Assembly: GCF_030698125.1 (NCBI RefSeq)
Contig: NZ_JAUYNV010000049.1
Span: 1 to 42,337 of the forward strand
DNA length: 42,337 nt
Direction of reading: 5' to 3'
Source: Methyloversatilis sp.
GTDB lineage: Bacteria; Pseudomonadota; Gammaproteobacteria; Burkholderiales; Rhodocyclaceae
Part shown: in pieces, positions 26,585-36,002 of the stretch
Layout: each line of letters starts with the position of its first letter
Numbering within the stretch: position 1 is the first letter of the stretch
Made by a program: the position numbers and the translations under genes
The notes under the pieces: model-generated
Told to the model about the DNA's origin: nothing
What the model saw: only the letters and a program-made list of their open reading frames with translations
Database searches by the model: none

Positions 26585-27674
26585 CAGCGTCCAGCGCCGG
26601 GTAGTCGGTATAGCCCGCTGCACCCCCGCCGTACATCAGTTCGGCGCGCAGGTCGTTGTGCGGCGCGTTGTCGCGCAGGCGGCGCACCAGATCCGGATTC
26701 GAAATGAAGGGCCGGCCGAAAGCCACCGCGTCGATGCCACCCGATGCGACGGCATCCATCGCCATCTGGCGGTCGTAGCCGTTGTTCGCGATCCAGCCAC
26801 CGTTGAACCGTGCGCGCAGCGCCGCGTAGTCGATCGGCGGCTTGACGCTGGCCGGCGCGCGTTCGCCGCCGGTTTCACCCTCGATCATATGCACGAAGGC
26901 GATGCCCAGCGCCGACAGCCGGTCGAGCACATGGCTGTGCAGCGCCTGCGGGTTGCTGTCGAGCGGCGTATCGCAGAAGGTCGTGGCGGGCGACAGGCGC
27001 ACGCCGGTGCGACCGGCGCCGACTTCTGCAACCACTGCCTGCATGATCTCCAGCAACAGCCGGGCGCGGTTCTCGATCGGGCCGCCATACGGGCCGCTAC
27101 GGTCATTCACGCTGTCGCGCAGGAACTGCTCCAGCAGATAGCTGTTGGCCGAATGCACTTCGACGCCGTCGAAGCCGGCATCGATCGCATTGCGCGCCGC
27201 GCGGCGGTAGTCATCGATCAGACCGGGCAGTTCGTCGTCGCGCAACGCGCGCGGTGCCGACACGTCGACGAAGCCATCGCGGGTGAAGCACTGCGCATCC
27301 GGACGCCGCGACGTGGACGACACCGGCGACGCACCACCAGGCAGCAGCGAGGTGTGCGAAATGCGGCCAACATGCCACAGCTGCAGGATGATGCGGCCGC
27401 CGGCGGCATGCACCGCATCGGTCACCTTGCGCCAGCCGGCCACCTGTTCGGCCGAGTGAATGCCCGGCGTATCGAGATAGCCCTGCCCCATCGGATTGAC
27501 CTGCGTCGCCTCGGCGATGATCAGACCGGCGCTGGCGCGCTGCGTGTAGTACTCGACGGCCAGCGGTCCCGGCACCTGACCGGGCAGCGCGCGGTTGCGC
27601 GTCAGCGGCGCCATGACAATACGGTTATTCAGTGCGATATCGCCCAGCTTCAGCGGGTCGAAAAGTGTGGTCAT
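26580..27674 (-). CDS. nemA: Old Yellow Enzyme family ene-reductase (N-ethylmaleimide reductase type)
   Basis: This 364-residue FMN-binding TIM barrel matches NemA/XenB-type alkene reductases over its full length. Visible motifs are the N-terminal LFDPLKLGDIALNNRIVMAP, the substrate-binding pair in EVHSANSYLLEQFLRD (His and Asn), NDRSGPYGGPIENRARLLLE and the C-terminal phosphate site AFGRPFISNPDLVRRL. Such enzymes use NAD(P)H to reduce activated double bonds, nitro-esters or maleimides. HSANS replaces the commoner HGANG, with both ligands kept. The ATG has GGGGAG upstream. No TetR-type regulator (NemR) is next to it. Confidence 0.94.
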   Translation of the reverse strand: MTTLFDPLKLGDIALNNRIVMAPLTRNRALPGQVPGPLAVEYYTQRASAGLIIAEATQVNPMGQGYLDTPGIHSAEQVAGWRKVTDAVHAAGGRIILQLWHVGRISHTSLLPGGASPVSSTSRRPDAQCFTRDGFVDVSAPRALRDDELPGLIDDYRRAARNAIDAGFDGVEVHSANSYLLEQFLRDSVNDRSGPYGGPIENRARLLLEIMQAVVAEVGAGRTGVRLSPATTFCDTPLDSNPQALHSHVLDRLSALGIAFVHMIEGETGGERAPASVKPPIDYAALRARFNGGWIANNGYDRQMAMDAVASGGIDAVAFGRPFISNPDLVRRLRDNAPHNDLRAELMYGGGAAGYTDYPALDAA

Positions 27675-27969
27675 GCAGTACTCCCCTATATGAAATGGCT
27701 TCGCCGCGGATGCACGCCGGTCCGAGCCCGACGACGCACGGGTAGAGCGAATGCGCGAAAATCAGTTCCAGTTCAGCGATCCGCACGAGCGCATCATGCC
27801 CGTGTGCCTCAGAGGTCGTCAGTTCGATATCGACCAGACAATCAACGTGGTCGACCTGCATATCTCGCAGAAGGCGACCGCTTACACGGCCAGTCTTTCA
27901 CGCCCAACAATTGGCTCAGGTGGAGCTGGCGGAGCGCTCAGGCACCTGCGCCACGCGGATCGGGCCGCA
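27675..27969. other. Gap between nemA and the DUF3253 gene with an unassigned open frame
   Basis: This 295-base stretch should hold the nemA promoter. On the plus strand an open frame from 27751 (MRENQFQFSDPHERIMPVCL) has native-looking codon use for about 45 codons, then runs on opposite the DUF3253 gene with no family resemblance. I do not recognise it. It may be the 5' remnant of a lost gene or chance. No repeat or terminator is visible here. Confidence 0.3.
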
Positions 27970-28239
27970 TCAGTCGGCGTTCGGGTCGCGCTTTTCGCCA
28001 GCCTGTGTGATGACAACCAGACCGTCACGCGCCAGCCGGCGCGCCACCTCGCGCACCTGCGGCATCAGCGCGCGCCAGTCTGCAGCCAGCGCCCGCGCGA
28101 CTTCCGACGGGCAGATCGACCGGCCGGCACCACGCACGGCAACTTGCGCGAGCAGTTCGTGCGCAATCGTCGCGTCGTCGGCAACCGGGTCGGTGGCGCC
28201 GCTCAGCGTGCCACTGGTCGTGCCGGATCGCTGCACCAT
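27970..28239 (-). CDS. DUF3253 protein
   Basis: This small protein of about 89 residues has the DUF3253 core: IAHELLAQVAVRGAGRSICP followed by SEVARALAADWRALMPQVRE and ARRLARDGLVVITQAG, a winged-helix-like fold with the conserved SICPSEVAR and W-R-x-LMP. The role is unknown. The start is uncertain; the ATG at 28237-28239 overlaps the end of the rhodanese gene by 37 bases, and a GTG follows immediately. Overlap and same direction indicate translational coupling with the sulfurtransferase gene. Confidence 0.8.
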   Translation of the reverse strand: MVQRSGTTSGTLSGATDPVADDATIAHELLAQVAVRGAGRSICPSEVARALAADWRALMPQVREVARRLARDGLVVITQAGEKRDPNAD

Positions 28240-29045
28240 TCGCTCCACGAACCCGGGTACAGGCGCGCACCGGACAGGCCGGCCAGTTCGAGCGCGAGCA
28301 GGTTGTGGCAGGCTGTGACGCCACTGCCGCACTGCATGACCAGGGTCGCCGGATCACGTCCGTTGGCGATGGCGCACCACTCGGCGCGCAGGACGTCGGC
28401 CGGCTTGAAGCGGCCATCATCGGTCAGATTCAGCTTGAAGAAGCGATTGACCGCACCCGGTATGTGGCCGCCGACCGGATCCAGCGTTTCGTTCTCGCCG
28501 CGGAAACGGTCCGGCGCGCGCGCATCGACCACCAGCAGCGCGGCGCTGTCGAGATTGGCCAGCAAGGCATCGGCATCCAGCGTGGTTTCGACCGCGCCTA
28601 CCGGATAGCGCGTGGCCGGGCGGCTGCGTACGGACTGGTCGAGCGCGCCGCCCGCGGCGCGCCAGGCGGCGAGGCCGCCGTCGAGCACCGCAGCGTCGGC
28701 ATGACCGACCCAGCGCAACATCCACCACAGACGGGCGGCGAACATGCCGCCAGCGTCGTCGTAGGCAACCACCGGGTGCAGGGGCGTGATACCGCAGCGG
28801 CCGAGCAGCGCGGTGAAGGCGGCCGGCGACGGCAGAGGGTGACGGCCGTTGCTGCCGGTTTTCACCGACGACAGGTCGCGATCGAGGTGCATGAACAGCG
28901 CCCCGGGAATATGGCTCCCGGCCCAGGCGGCCTCGCCGGCGTCGGGTTGCGCCAGATCGTGCCGGCAGTCGATCACGACCAGAGTGTCATCGCCGAGGCG
29001 GCCGGCGAGTGCCTCGGCGCTGATCAGCGGACCCATGGCGCTCAC
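28203..29045 (-). CDS. sseA: Two-domain rhodanese, 3-mercaptopyruvate/thiosulfate sulfurtransferase
   Basis: This 280-residue protein has an N-terminal inactive rhodanese domain (about 5-135, with VVIDCRHDL and AWAGSHIPGALFMHLDRDLS) and a C-terminal catalytic domain with the loop CGSGVTA, active Cys239. The CGSG(V/T) loop is the mercaptopyruvate type rather than the CRxGxR thiosulfate type. It moves sulfur from 3-mercaptopyruvate to cyanide, thioredoxin or other thiols. The GTG start at 29043-29045 overlaps the previous stop codon as GTGA; an ATG three codons later is an alternative. It is the third gene of a minus-strand cluster with the EamA and STAS-like genes. Confidence 0.92.
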   Translation of the reverse strand: MSAMGPLISAEALAGRLGDDTLVVIDCRHDLAQPDAGEAAWAGSHIPGALFMHLDRDLSSVKTGSNGRHPLPSPAAFTALLGRCGITPLHPVVAYDDAGGMFAARLWWMLRWVGHADAAVLDGGLAAWRAAGGALDQSVRSRPATRYPVGAVETTLDADALLANLDSAALLVVDARAPDRFRGENETLDPVGGHIPGAVNRFFKLNLTDDGRFKPADVLRAEWCAIANGRDPATLVMQCGSGVTACHNLLALELAGLSGARLYPGSWSEWCSDPARPVAR

Positions 29046-29392
29046 ACCGTTTCGGCGAGCCAGGCGCGCGCGCCGGCCTCGTCGTCGAACACGGTCACGT
29101 CGGCATCGACGAACACCTGCGACAGCCAGGCCGTCCAGATCATCCAGGGACTGCCGGCCAGCACCGCGATGCGCCCGAAGTCGTGGCTGTGCGCGCGGGC
29201 GAAGCGCAGTTCCTCGAGCGCCATGTCGAGCGTGAAGTCGGTCATCTGGCGCAGGTCGATCAGCAGATTGACCACGCCTTCGAACTTGATGCGGTAATTC
29301 ACCAGGTCTTCGAACTCGCGGTAATCCGCCAGCGTGAACTCGCCGAAAGCGGACACCGTCACCAGATTGCCATCGGACTCGGTTGCGATCAT
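29042..29392 (-). CDS. STAS/SpoIIAA-like small protein
   Basis: This 116-residue soluble protein resembles the SpoIIAA-like/STAS fold: MIATESDGNLVTVSAFGEFT is the opening strand pair, VVNLLIDLRQMTDFT the central strand and loop, and FGRIAVLAGSPWMIWTAWLS a later strand-helix. It ends in a helix rich in acidic residues. Members can act as regulatory or lipid-binding scaffolds; no partner kinase or phosphatase is nearby. A strong Shine-Dalgarno sequence AAGGAGA stands seven bases before the ATG. Its stop codon overlaps the rhodanese start. Confidence 0.75.
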   Translation of the reverse strand: MIATESDGNLVTVSAFGEFTLADYREFEDLVNYRIKFEGVVNLLIDLRQMTDFTLDMALEELRFARAHSHDFGRIAVLAGSPWMIWTAWLSQVFVDADVTVFDDEAGARAWLAETV

Positions 29393-29412
29393 TTGAAATC
29401 TCCTTTTTTGAA

Positions 29413-30261
29413 CTAGGTCTTCACCGGCGGCGGCCGGAGCAGCGCAAGCAGGCCGCTGGCAACGATGAGCAGCATGCCCAGCCAGACTACTGCAGACGGT
29501 ACCTCCTGCCATAGCAGGACGCCGTAAAGCGTCGAAAAAGCGACCGTCGTGTAGGCCAGACTGGCCGATACCAGGGTGCGCCCGCCCTTGTAGGCGGCAG
29601 TCATGCACAGCTGAGCCGCCGTGCCGAACACGCCGACGCCACCCAGCAGCGCCCAGGTGCGCGTGTCGTGCCAGTGGAAACCACCGTCGGCCAGCGCCCA
29701 CAGCCCGCCGAGCACGGCCGAACAGGCGGAGAAGTAGAGCACGATGCGCCACTCGGGCTCGCCGAGGCGCCCCAGATCGCGCACGCTCAGATAGGCGACG
29801 GTGGCGATCAGCCCGGAACCCAGTCCGAACAGCCCGCCGACCCACTGGTCGCTGCCCAGCGTAGGCTGCAGCACCAGTACGACACCGGCGAAACCGATGG
29901 CCAGCGCCAGCATCAGTGGTCGCGACAGCTCGCCCGACGCAGTGAAGCCCAGCCAGGCGGCCATGAACAGCGGCGAGGTGTAGTTCAGCGTGACCGCAGT
30001 CGGCAGCGGCAGCAGCGAAATGGCCTCGAAGTACAGGATGAGCGACACCGCGCCCGACACGCCGCGCTTCAGGTGCACGCCGGCGTGCGGCGTGGCGAAG
30101 TCGGCCCCGCGCAGGCGCATCACCACGGCCACCAGCAACAGTGCAATGAAGCCGCGGTAAAAGGCGATCTCCGATGCCGGCAGTGCGTCGCTTGCCAGCT
30201 TCACGCACACGCCCATCGACGCGAACAGCAGGCTGGCCAGCACCATCCACAGCGACTGCAT
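29413..30261 (-). CDS. DMT-superfamily transporter with two EamA domains
   Basis: This 282-residue protein has ten predicted membrane helices arranged as two EamA repeats (about 1-135 and 145-275). The loop after helix 2 (SEIAFYRGFIALLLVAVVM) and the motif PTAVTLNYTSPLFMAAWLG are typical. Relatives export amino acids or other metabolites, or import nucleotide-sugar-like solutes; the substrate is not readable. It precedes the STAS-like gene by 20 bases on the same strand and may be the first gene of that operon. Confidence 0.92.
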   Translation of the reverse strand: MQSLWMVLASLLFASMGVCVKLASDALPASEIAFYRGFIALLLVAVVMRLRGADFATPHAGVHLKRGVSGAVSLILYFEAISLLPLPTAVTLNYTSPLFMAAWLGFTASGELSRPLMLALAIGFAGVVLVLQPTLGSDQWVGGLFGLGSGLIATVAYLSVRDLGRLGEPEWRIVLYFSACSAVLGGLWALADGGFHWHDTRTWALLGGVGVFGTAAQLCMTAAYKGGRTLVSASLAYTTVAFSTLYGVLLWQEVPSAVVWLGMLLIVASGLLALLRPPPVKT

Positions 30262-30290
30262 CGTCAGGCCCTCATCTGCGCAAGGAAACC

Positions 30291-30306
30291 GGGCACCGGG
30301 GTGCCC
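30291..30306 (-). terminator. Possible weak terminator after the Rieske oxygenase gene
   Basis: GGGCAC and GTGCCC form a six-base stem with a CGGG loop; on the minus strand it is followed by GGTTTCCTT. It is 45 bases after the oxygenase stop codon and before the EamA gene. Confidence 0.35.
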
Positions 30307-30350
30307 CGTCCTGCCCGAGGCGCCGGCCAGGGCTCACGGGCATCCGGCCG

Positions 30351-31454
30351 TCACAGATAGTCGGCCATTTCGCGGCGATACCACTCGTGGAAGTGCTGCA
30401 TGCCATCTTCCATCGGCGACTGGTAGGGCCCGGTTTCCGAGCGGCCCTGCTTCATCAGCGCGCGCCGGCCAGCATCCATGCGTTCGCCGATCTCGTCATC
30501 CTCGCGCGCAGTTTCCATGTAGGCCGCACGCTCGGCTTCGATGAATTCGCGCTCGAACAGCACGATCTCCTCCGGATAGTAGAACTCGACCATGTTGAGC
30601 GTACTGTCCGGGCCCTGCGGGTACAGTGTGCTGACCACCAGCACGTGCGGATACCACTCGACCATGATGTTCGGGTAGTAGGTCAGCCATATCGCGCCGT
30701 GCGGCGGGAGCTCGCCCTGGTAGTAGTCGAGCACCGCGCGGTGCCAGCGTTCGTAGGTCGGCGTGCCGGGCCGCGCGAGGCGGTTGTTCACGCCGACCCG
30801 CTGCACGGAGTAATCGCGTGCAAATTCCCAGCTCAGGTCATCGCAGGTGACGAACTTGCCCAGCCCGGGGTGGAAGGGCTCGACGTGATAATCCTCCAGA
30901 TAGACCTCGATGAAGGTCTTCCAGTTGTAGTTGCACTGGTGCATTTCGACGTGATCGAGCCGGTAGCCGGAAAAGTCGAAATCCGGTGCCACCTGCATGC
31001 CGGCCAGATCAGCCGCGATGTCGCGCTGGCCCGAAAACAGCAATCCCTTCCAGTTCTGCAACGGCTGGCGCTTCAGATTCAGGCAGGGTGTATCCGGGAA
31101 ATGCGGCGCGCCCAGCAGTTCGCCGCGCGTGTCGTAGGTCCAGCGATGGACCGGGCAAACGATGTTGGACGCGTTGCCGCGCCCCTTCATCATCAGCGCC
31201 TGGCGATGGCGGCACACGTTGGACAGCAGTTCGACGCCGGACGCGTTGCGTACCAGCATGAGTGCATCGTCGGCCCAGCCCAGGGTCTGATAGTCGCCCG
31301 CGTCGGGCACCATCAGTTCATGCCCCACATAGCCCGGCCCGTTGTCGAACAGCACGCGCTTTTCAAGTTCGAACAGCGATGCATCGACGTACCAGGACAC
31401 CGGAAACTGAGTTTGCGCCGGTTCCAGACGGGTAATGGACTGCAGATCGGACAT
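30351..31454 (-). CDS. Rieske non-heme iron oxygenase, alpha subunit
   Basis: This 367-residue protein is an aromatic-ring-hydroxylating-type oxygenase. The Rieske [2Fe-2S] ligands are Cys81 and His83 (CRH) and Cys100 and His103 (CPVH), in order. The mononuclear iron site is EDYHVEPFHPGL with His190 and His195. Residues about 165-350 form the catalytic SRPBCC domain. It needs an external reductase and ferredoxin; none is adjacent, so electrons must come from elsewhere in the genome. The substrate is unknown; the short loop and single-gene context resemble Rieske enzymes acting on small quaternary amines or other non-ring substrates as much as ring dioxygenases. The start at 31452-31454 (MSDLQSITRLEPAQTQFP) is chosen over a longer frame that has no similarity. 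Confidence 0.92.
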   Translation of the reverse strand: MSDLQSITRLEPAQTQFPVSWYVDASLFELEKRVLFDNGPGYVGHELMVPDAGDYQTLGWADDALMLVRNASGVELLSNVCRHRQALMMKGRGNASNIVCPVHRWTYDTRGELLGAPHFPDTPCLNLKRQPLQNWKGLLFSGQRDIAADLAGMQVAPDFDFSGYRLDHVEMHQCNYNWKTFIEVYLEDYHVEPFHPGLGKFVTCDDLSWEFARDYSVQRVGVNNRLARPGTPTYERWHRAVLDYYQGELPPHGAIWLTYYPNIMVEWYPHVLVVSTLYPQGPDSTLNMVEFYYPEEIVLFEREFIEAERAAYMETAREDDEIGERMDAGRRALMKQGRSETGPYQSPMEDGMQHFHEWYRREMADYL

Positions 31455-31647
31455 TCCCCAACCCCCGAAGTCAAAGTTGGAAAACCGCGCGCCGGCCTGC
31501 GCGGAACACACGGCACAAGAAAGTCTGTGCACCGATGTGCGGGGCCGGATGCGCGTGACAAAGCCGGTGAGTATAACCAGATGCAGGTTTGACCGCCCGG
31601 GGTGGATCAGCTATTTTTCGCGCTCCAACCAGCTGACCGTACCCAGC

Positions 31648-31902
31648 ATGACCCGAAAATCAGAAGCGGCGTCAGAACCCGCCAGCTTCGAGACCGCCAT
31701 CGAAGAACTCGAATCCATCGTGCGTGCGATGGAAGACGGCAAGTTGCCGCTCGACAGCGCACTGGAGCGCTACCAGCGGGGCGTCGATCTGGTGCGCCAC
31801 TGCCAGTCGGCGCTGAACGCGGCCGAACAGAAAGTGCAGATACTCGAAGACGGGTTGCTGCGCGATTTTCCGGCCGATGCCAGCGCACGTGGCGATGACT
31901 GA
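31648..31902 (+). CDS. xseB: Exodeoxyribonuclease VII small subunit
   Basis: This 84-residue subunit of the single-strand exonuclease XseAB has the family core SFETAIEELESIVRAMEDGK followed by LPLDSALERYQRGVDLVRHC. It forms helical hairpins that bind XseA. The ATG at 31648 begins MTRKSEAASEPAS; the longer frame upstream has no family similarity. It overlaps ispA by eight bases, and xseB-ispA-dxs is a widely conserved operon. Confidence 0.95.
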   Translation: MTRKSEAASEPASFETAIEELESIVRAMEDGKLPLDSALERYQRGVDLVRHCQSALNAAEQKVQILEDGLLRDFPADASARGDD

Positions 31903-32791
31903 CGACGGAACGAATTTTCGCGACTGGGTGAGCGCGGTACAGCAGCGCACTGAAAGTGCGCTCGACAGGTTCCTGCCACCCGACACCATCGCCCCGGCCC
32001 GATTGCACGAAGCCATGCGCTATGCCGCGCTTGGCGGCGGCAAGCGGGTGCGTCCCCTGCTCTGTCACGCAGCAGGCGCCTTGTCCGGCGCCGCGCCGCA
32101 AGTGCTCGACGCCGCCGCCTGTGCGCTTGAACTGATCCACGTCTATTCCCTCGTGCATGACGACATGCCGTGCATGGACGACGATGTGCTGCGCCGCGGC
32201 AAGCCCACGGTGCATGTGCAGTACGACGACGCAACGGCGCTTCTGGTCGGCGACAGTCTGCAGTCGCTCGCCTTTCTGCTGCTCTCCGAACACTGCACGG
32301 TCGCCCCGGCCGCGCGTGTCGCGCTCATCACACAACTGGCGGTCGCGTCAGGGTCGCGCGGCATGGCCGGCGGTCAGGCGATTGATCTGGCGTCGGTCGG
32401 CCTGGAACTGGACGTCGAAGCGCTTGAATTCATGCATATCCACAAAACCGGTGCGCTGATACGCTGTGCGGTGAAACTGGGTGCAGCCTGTGGCGAACTG
32501 GACGCAGCCGGCACGGCGAAGCTGGACCATTACGCAGCGCGCGTCGGCCTGCTGTTCCAGGTGGTGGATGACCTGCTCGACTGTGAAGCGAGCACGGCGG
32601 CGCTGGGCAAGACTGCAGGCAAGGACGCTGCGGCCAACAAGCCGACCTATGTCACCACACTGGGCATTGGCCGGGCGCGCGAACGCGCCCGCGAGCTGCA
32701 CGACGAAGCGCTCGACAGCCTCACCGGTTTCGGCAACAAGGCACAACGCCTGCGCGAACTCGCCGATTTCGTGCTGACACGGCAGAACTGA
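31895..32791 (+). CDS. ispA: Farnesyl diphosphate synthase (short-chain polyprenyl synthase)
   Basis: This 298-residue enzyme condenses isopentenyl and dimethylallyl diphosphate to geranyl and farnesyl diphosphate, the precursor of quinone side chains and undecaprenol. The two aspartate-rich metal sites are in [11 protein letters not shown] (first) and VVDDLLDCE (second); [10 protein letters not shown] binds the diphosphate. The ATG at 31895 ([11 protein letters not shown]) overlaps the xseB stop codon, giving coupling; a start six codons earlier is less likely. dxs begins two bases after its stop codon. Confidence 0.96.
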   Translation: MTDDGTNFRDWVSAVQQRTESALDRFLPPDTIAPARLHEAMRYAALGGGKRVRPLLCHAAGALSGAAPQVLDAAACALELIHVYSLVHDDMPCMDDDVLRRGKPTVHVQYDDATALLVGDSLQSLAFLLLSEHCTVAPAARVALITQLAVASGSRGMAGGQAIDLASVGLELDVEALEFMHIHKTGALIRCAVKLGAACGELDAAGTAKLDHYAARVGLLFQVVDDLLDCEASTAALGKTAGKDAAANKPTYVTTLGIGRARERARELHDEALDSLTGFGNKAQRLRELADFVLTRQN

Positions 32792-32793
32792 AC

Positions 32794-34683
32794 ATGGACA
32801 GATCCTTGCAAACGACAAGCGCCTACCCGCTGCTCGACACGATCGACTCTCCGGCCGACGTGCGGGCGCTCGATGCGCGCGACCTCGCTCCGCTGGCGGC
32901 CGAACTGCGCAGATTCCTGCTCGAATCGGTGTCGCGCACCGGCGGTCATCTGTCGTCCAACCTCGGCACGGTGGAACTGACCGTCGCACTGCACCATATA
33001 TACAACACGCCGCACGACCGCATCGTGTGGGATGTGGGCCATCAGACTTACGCACACAAGATACTGACCGGCCGGCGCGAACGCATGTCGACACTGCGCC
33101 AGTATCACGGCGTGAGCGGCTTTCCGCGTCGCTGCGAAAGCGAGTACGACACCTTCGGCACCGCGCACTCTTCGACCTCGATCTCCGCGGCGCTCGGTAT
33201 GGCGGTCGCCGCCCGTGCGCAGGGTGTGAAGCGGCACAGCATTGCGGTGATCGGCGACGGCGCGATGACGGCCGGCATGGCCTTCGAGGCGCTGAACAAC
33301 GCCGGCGTCGAAGACGCAGACATCCTCGTCATCCTGAACGACAACGACATGTCGATCTCGCCGCCGGTCGGCGCGCTGAACAAGTACCTGACGCGGCTGC
33401 TGTCCGGCCAGACCTACAACGCTGCGCGGCGCGCTGGCGCCAAGGTGCTGGAGCTGGCGCCGTCGTTGAAGGAATTCGCCAAGCGCGCGGAAGAACATGT
33501 GAAAGGCATGATCACGCCGGGCACGCTGTTCGAGGAATTCGGCTTTCACTACTACGGCCCGATCGACGGACATGACCTCGACGCACTGATTCCGACACTG
33601 GAAAACCTGCGCGAACTGCCGGGACCGAAGTTCCTGCACGTGATCACGAAGAAGGGCTACGGCTACAAACTGGCGGAAGCCGACCCCATCCTGTACCACG
33701 GCGTCGGCAAGTTCGACCACCTTGCAGGCATCCAGACGGCCAAGGGCGCCGGCAAGCTGACCTACACCCAGGTGTTCGGTGACTGGCTGTGCGACATGGC
33801 GGCGCTGAGCGACAAGCTGATGGCGATCACGCCGGCGATGCGCGAAGGCTCGGGCATGGTGCGCTTCGCCCAGGAATACCCGACGCGCTACTTCGATGTC
33901 GGCATCGCCGAACAGCACGCGCTGACCTTCGCGGCCGGCATCGCATGCGAAGGCATGAAACCGGTGGTCGCCATTTACTCGACCTTCCTGCAGCGCGCCT
34001 ACGACCAGCTGATCCACGACGTCTGCCTGCAGAACCTGCCGGTCATGATGGCACTCGACCGCGCCGGGCTGGTGGGTGCCGACGGTGCGACCCACCACGG
34101 TGCGTTCGACCTGTCCTACCTGCTGTGCCTGCCGAATATCGTCGTAATGACGCCGAGCGACGAGAACGAATGCCGGCAAATGCTGTACACCGCCTACCTG
34201 CACGAAGGCCCCAGCGCGGTGCGCTATCCGCGCGGCAGTGGCCCCGGCGTACCGTTGCAGAGCGACATGCGCGCCTTGCCGATCGGCAAGGGCGAGCTGC
34301 GCCGTTCCGGCAGCGGTGACGTCGCCCTGCTCGCCTTCGGCGCCATGCTCGCACCGGCGCTTGCGGTGGCCGATGAGTTCGATGCCAGCGTGGCGAACAT
34401 GCGCTTCGCCAAGCCGCTGGACACGGCGCTCGTGCTCGAACTGGCACAGCGCCACGCAGTGCTGGTGACGCTGGAAGAAAACGCGCTGATCGGCGGCGCC
34501 GGCAGCGAGGTCGAGCGAGTGGTGAACGACGCCCGGCTCGCCTGCCGCGTGGTGCGCATCGGCCTGCCGGACCGCTTCGTCGATCACGGCGACCCGGCAC
34601 AGCTGATGGCGGAAGTCGGTCTGGATGAGGCAGGCGTGCGGATTCGGGTGCGGGCAGCACTGCAACCGCTGGATGTCGACTGA
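32794..34683 (+). CDS. dxs: 1-deoxy-D-xylulose-5-phosphate synthase
   Basis: This 629-residue thiamine-diphosphate enzyme joins pyruvate and glyceraldehyde 3-phosphate, the first step of the MEP isoprenoid pathway. Visible are [20 protein letters not shown], the cofactor motif [18 protein letters not shown], the transketolase pyrimidine-binding segment (from about residue 320, with DVGIAEQHA) and [20 protein letters not shown]. Length is normal for the family. It supplies the five-carbon units that the upstream ispA elongates. A strong terminator lies 20 bases after the stop codon. Confidence 0.98.
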   Translation: MDRSLQTTSAYPLLDTIDSPADVRALDARDLAPLAAELRRFLLESVSRTGGHLSSNLGTVELTVALHHIYNTPHDRIVWDVGHQTYAHKILTGRRERMSTLRQYHGVSGFPRRCESEYDTFGTAHSSTSISAALGMAVAARAQGVKRHSIAVIGDGAMTAGMAFEALNNAGVEDADILVILNDNDMSISPPVGALNKYLTRLLSGQTYNAARRAGAKVLELAPSLKEFAKRAEEHVKGMITPGTLFEEFGFHYYGPIDGHDLDALIPTLENLRELPGPKFLHVITKKGYGYKLAEADPILYHGVGKFDHLAGIQTAKGAGKLTYTQVFGDWLCDMAALSDKLMAITPAMREGSGMVRFAQEYPTRYFDVGIAEQHALTFAAGIACEGMKPVVAIYSTFLQRAYDQLIHDVCLQNLPVMMALDRAGLVGADGATHHGAFDLSYLLCLPNIVVMTPSDENECRQMLYTAYLHEGPSAVRYPRGSGPGVPLQSDMRALPIGKGELRRSGSGDVALLAFGAMLAPALAVADEFDASVANMRFAKPLDTALVLELAQRHAVLVTLEENALIGGAGSEVERVVNDARLACRVVRIGLPDRFVDHGDPAQLMAEVGLDEAGVRIRVRAALQPLDVD

Positions 34684-34703
34684 CATCACCTGCGAGACCA
34701 GAC

Positions 34704-34735
34704 GTGAAAAAGGGACCTAGCGGTCCCTTTTTCAC
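34704..34735. terminator. Bidirectional terminator between dxs and rplS
   Basis: GTGAAAAAGGGACC (34704-34717) and its exact complement (34722-34735) form a 14-bp stem with the loop TAGC and T runs on both strands. It serves the convergent dxs and rplS transcripts. Confidence 0.95.
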
Positions 34736-34775
34736 TACCACTGCGCGGAGCGCCGAGCGCCCCGCCTGACGGATG

Positions 34776-35159
34776 TCAGCCTTGCTTGGCAGCCGGTGCA
34801 GCGCGGCGTACCAGCTTTTCCTTGATGCGCGCCGACTTGCCCGAACGTTCGCGCAGGTAGTACAGCTTGGCGCGGCGCACGTCGCCACGACGCTTGACCT
34901 CGACCGACGCAATCAGCGGCGAGTAGGTCTGGAAGGTCCGCTCGACGCCTTCGCCGCTGGAAATCTTGCGCACGATGAAATTCGAGTTCAGACCGCGATT
35001 GCGCTTCGAGATCACGACGCCTTCGTAAGCCTGGACGCGCTTGCGCTCGCCTTCGACCACGTTCACGTTCACGATCACCGTGTCACCCGGTGCGAAGTCG
35101 GGGATGTTCTTGCCCAGACGGGCGATTTCTTCCTGCTCGAGTTGCTCAATCAGATTCAT
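34776..35159 (-). CDS. rplS: 50S ribosomal protein L19
   Basis: This 127-residue ribosomal protein sits at the 30S-50S interface. It has the L19 core: [19 protein letters not shown], then [20 protein letters not shown] and [20 protein letters not shown], with a short alanine-rich tail. It is the last gene of the rpsP-rimM-trmD-rplS operon and lies about 120 bases after trmD. A terminator follows. The ATG at 35157-35159 is preceded by AGGAG with a short gap. Confidence 0.98.
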   Translation of the reverse strand: MNLIEQLEQEEIARLGKNIPDFAPGDTVIVNVNVVEGERKRVQAYEGVVISKRNRGLNSNFIVRKISSGEGVERTFQTYSPLIASVEVKRRGDVRRAKLYYLRERSGKSARIKEKLVRRAAPAAKQG

Positions 35160-35282
35160 TGCAAAAACTCCTGGTCAGTGGCATTGCCTTGCCGCAGAGC
35201 ACCTGTTCCGTGATGCGCGCATTTATTGAAGTGATCCATACCGCGACCACTCTATCTACTTCAACCGCCGTTACTTCATCTT

Positions 35283-36002
35283 CTACAGCAGGTCCGGCCG
35301 ACGCTTGCGTGTCAGCGCCAAAGCCTGCTCGGCCCGCCAGCGCCGGATGCGGGCATGATCACCCGACAGCAGCACGTCCGGCACCGTTTCGCCTTCCCAC
35401 GTTTCCGGCCGCGTGTAGTGCGGACAGTCGAGCAGGCCGGCGACGAATGAATCCTCGATCGCAGAATTCGCATCATTCAGGGCACCCGGAAGCTGGCGGA
35501 TGATGGCATCCATCAGCACCATCGCCGGCAACTCACCACCGGACAACACGAAATCACCCAGCGATACTTCCAGGTCGACATGACGATCGATCAAGCGCTG
35601 ATCCACCCCTTCATACCGACCACACAACAAAACCAGTGCCTGCGCGCCCGCCAGTTCCATCACCCGGCGATGCGTCAGGCGCTCGCCAGCCGGTGAAAAA
35701 TGCACCACTTTCACCGCTCCGGCGTGGCGTGCCCGGCACGCCGCAATCGACTGCGCCAGCGGTTCCGCCATCATCACCATGCCGGGACCACCGCCATACG
35801 GCCGGTCATCCACGGTACGGTGAGCGTCGGTCGCGAAATCACGCGGATTGACGTAATTCGCCCGCCACAACAGTCGTTCCATCGCGCGTCGCGTGATGCC
35901 GCTGCGTTCGATGGCCGCAAACATTTCAGGAAACAGCGTGATCACCTCGAAGGCGATACCCGCCGTTCCGGTGCCTTGAACAGCGCCGTCAGGGCCTACC
36001 AC
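35283..36002 (-). CDS. trmD: tRNA (guanine-37-N1)-methyltransferase TrmD
   Basis: This enzyme of about 239 residues methylates G37 of tRNAs to prevent frameshifting. It has [27 protein letters not shown], the trefoil-knot SAM site [12 protein letters not shown] and [18 protein letters not shown], and the domain linker [10 protein letters not shown]. The start is unclear: family similarity begins at AFEVITLFP, but no ATG, GTG or TTG stands right before it. I use the GTG at 36000-36002, inside the rimM end and with GGGA upstream; the ATG at 36014 is the alternative. Either gives an 18-22 residue N-terminal extension. A rare ATC start close to the core is conceivable. Confidence 0.92.
   Translation of the reverse strand: MVGPDGAVQGTGTAGIAFEVITLFPEMFAAIERSGITRRAMERLLWRANYVNPRDFATDAHRTVDDRPYGGGPGMVMMAEPLAQSIAACRARHAGAVKVVHFSPAGERLTHRRVMELAGAQALVLLCGRYEGVDQRLIDRHVDLEVSLGDFVLSGGELPAMVLMDAIIRQLPGALNDANSAIEDSFVAGLLDCPHYTRPETWEGETVPDVLLSGDHARIRRWRAEQALALTRKRRPDLL

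Noticed and set aside
32647-34689. Long minus-strand frame opposite ispA/dxs
   Set aside because: It is a mirror of dxs, has no recognisable motif and crosses two genes.
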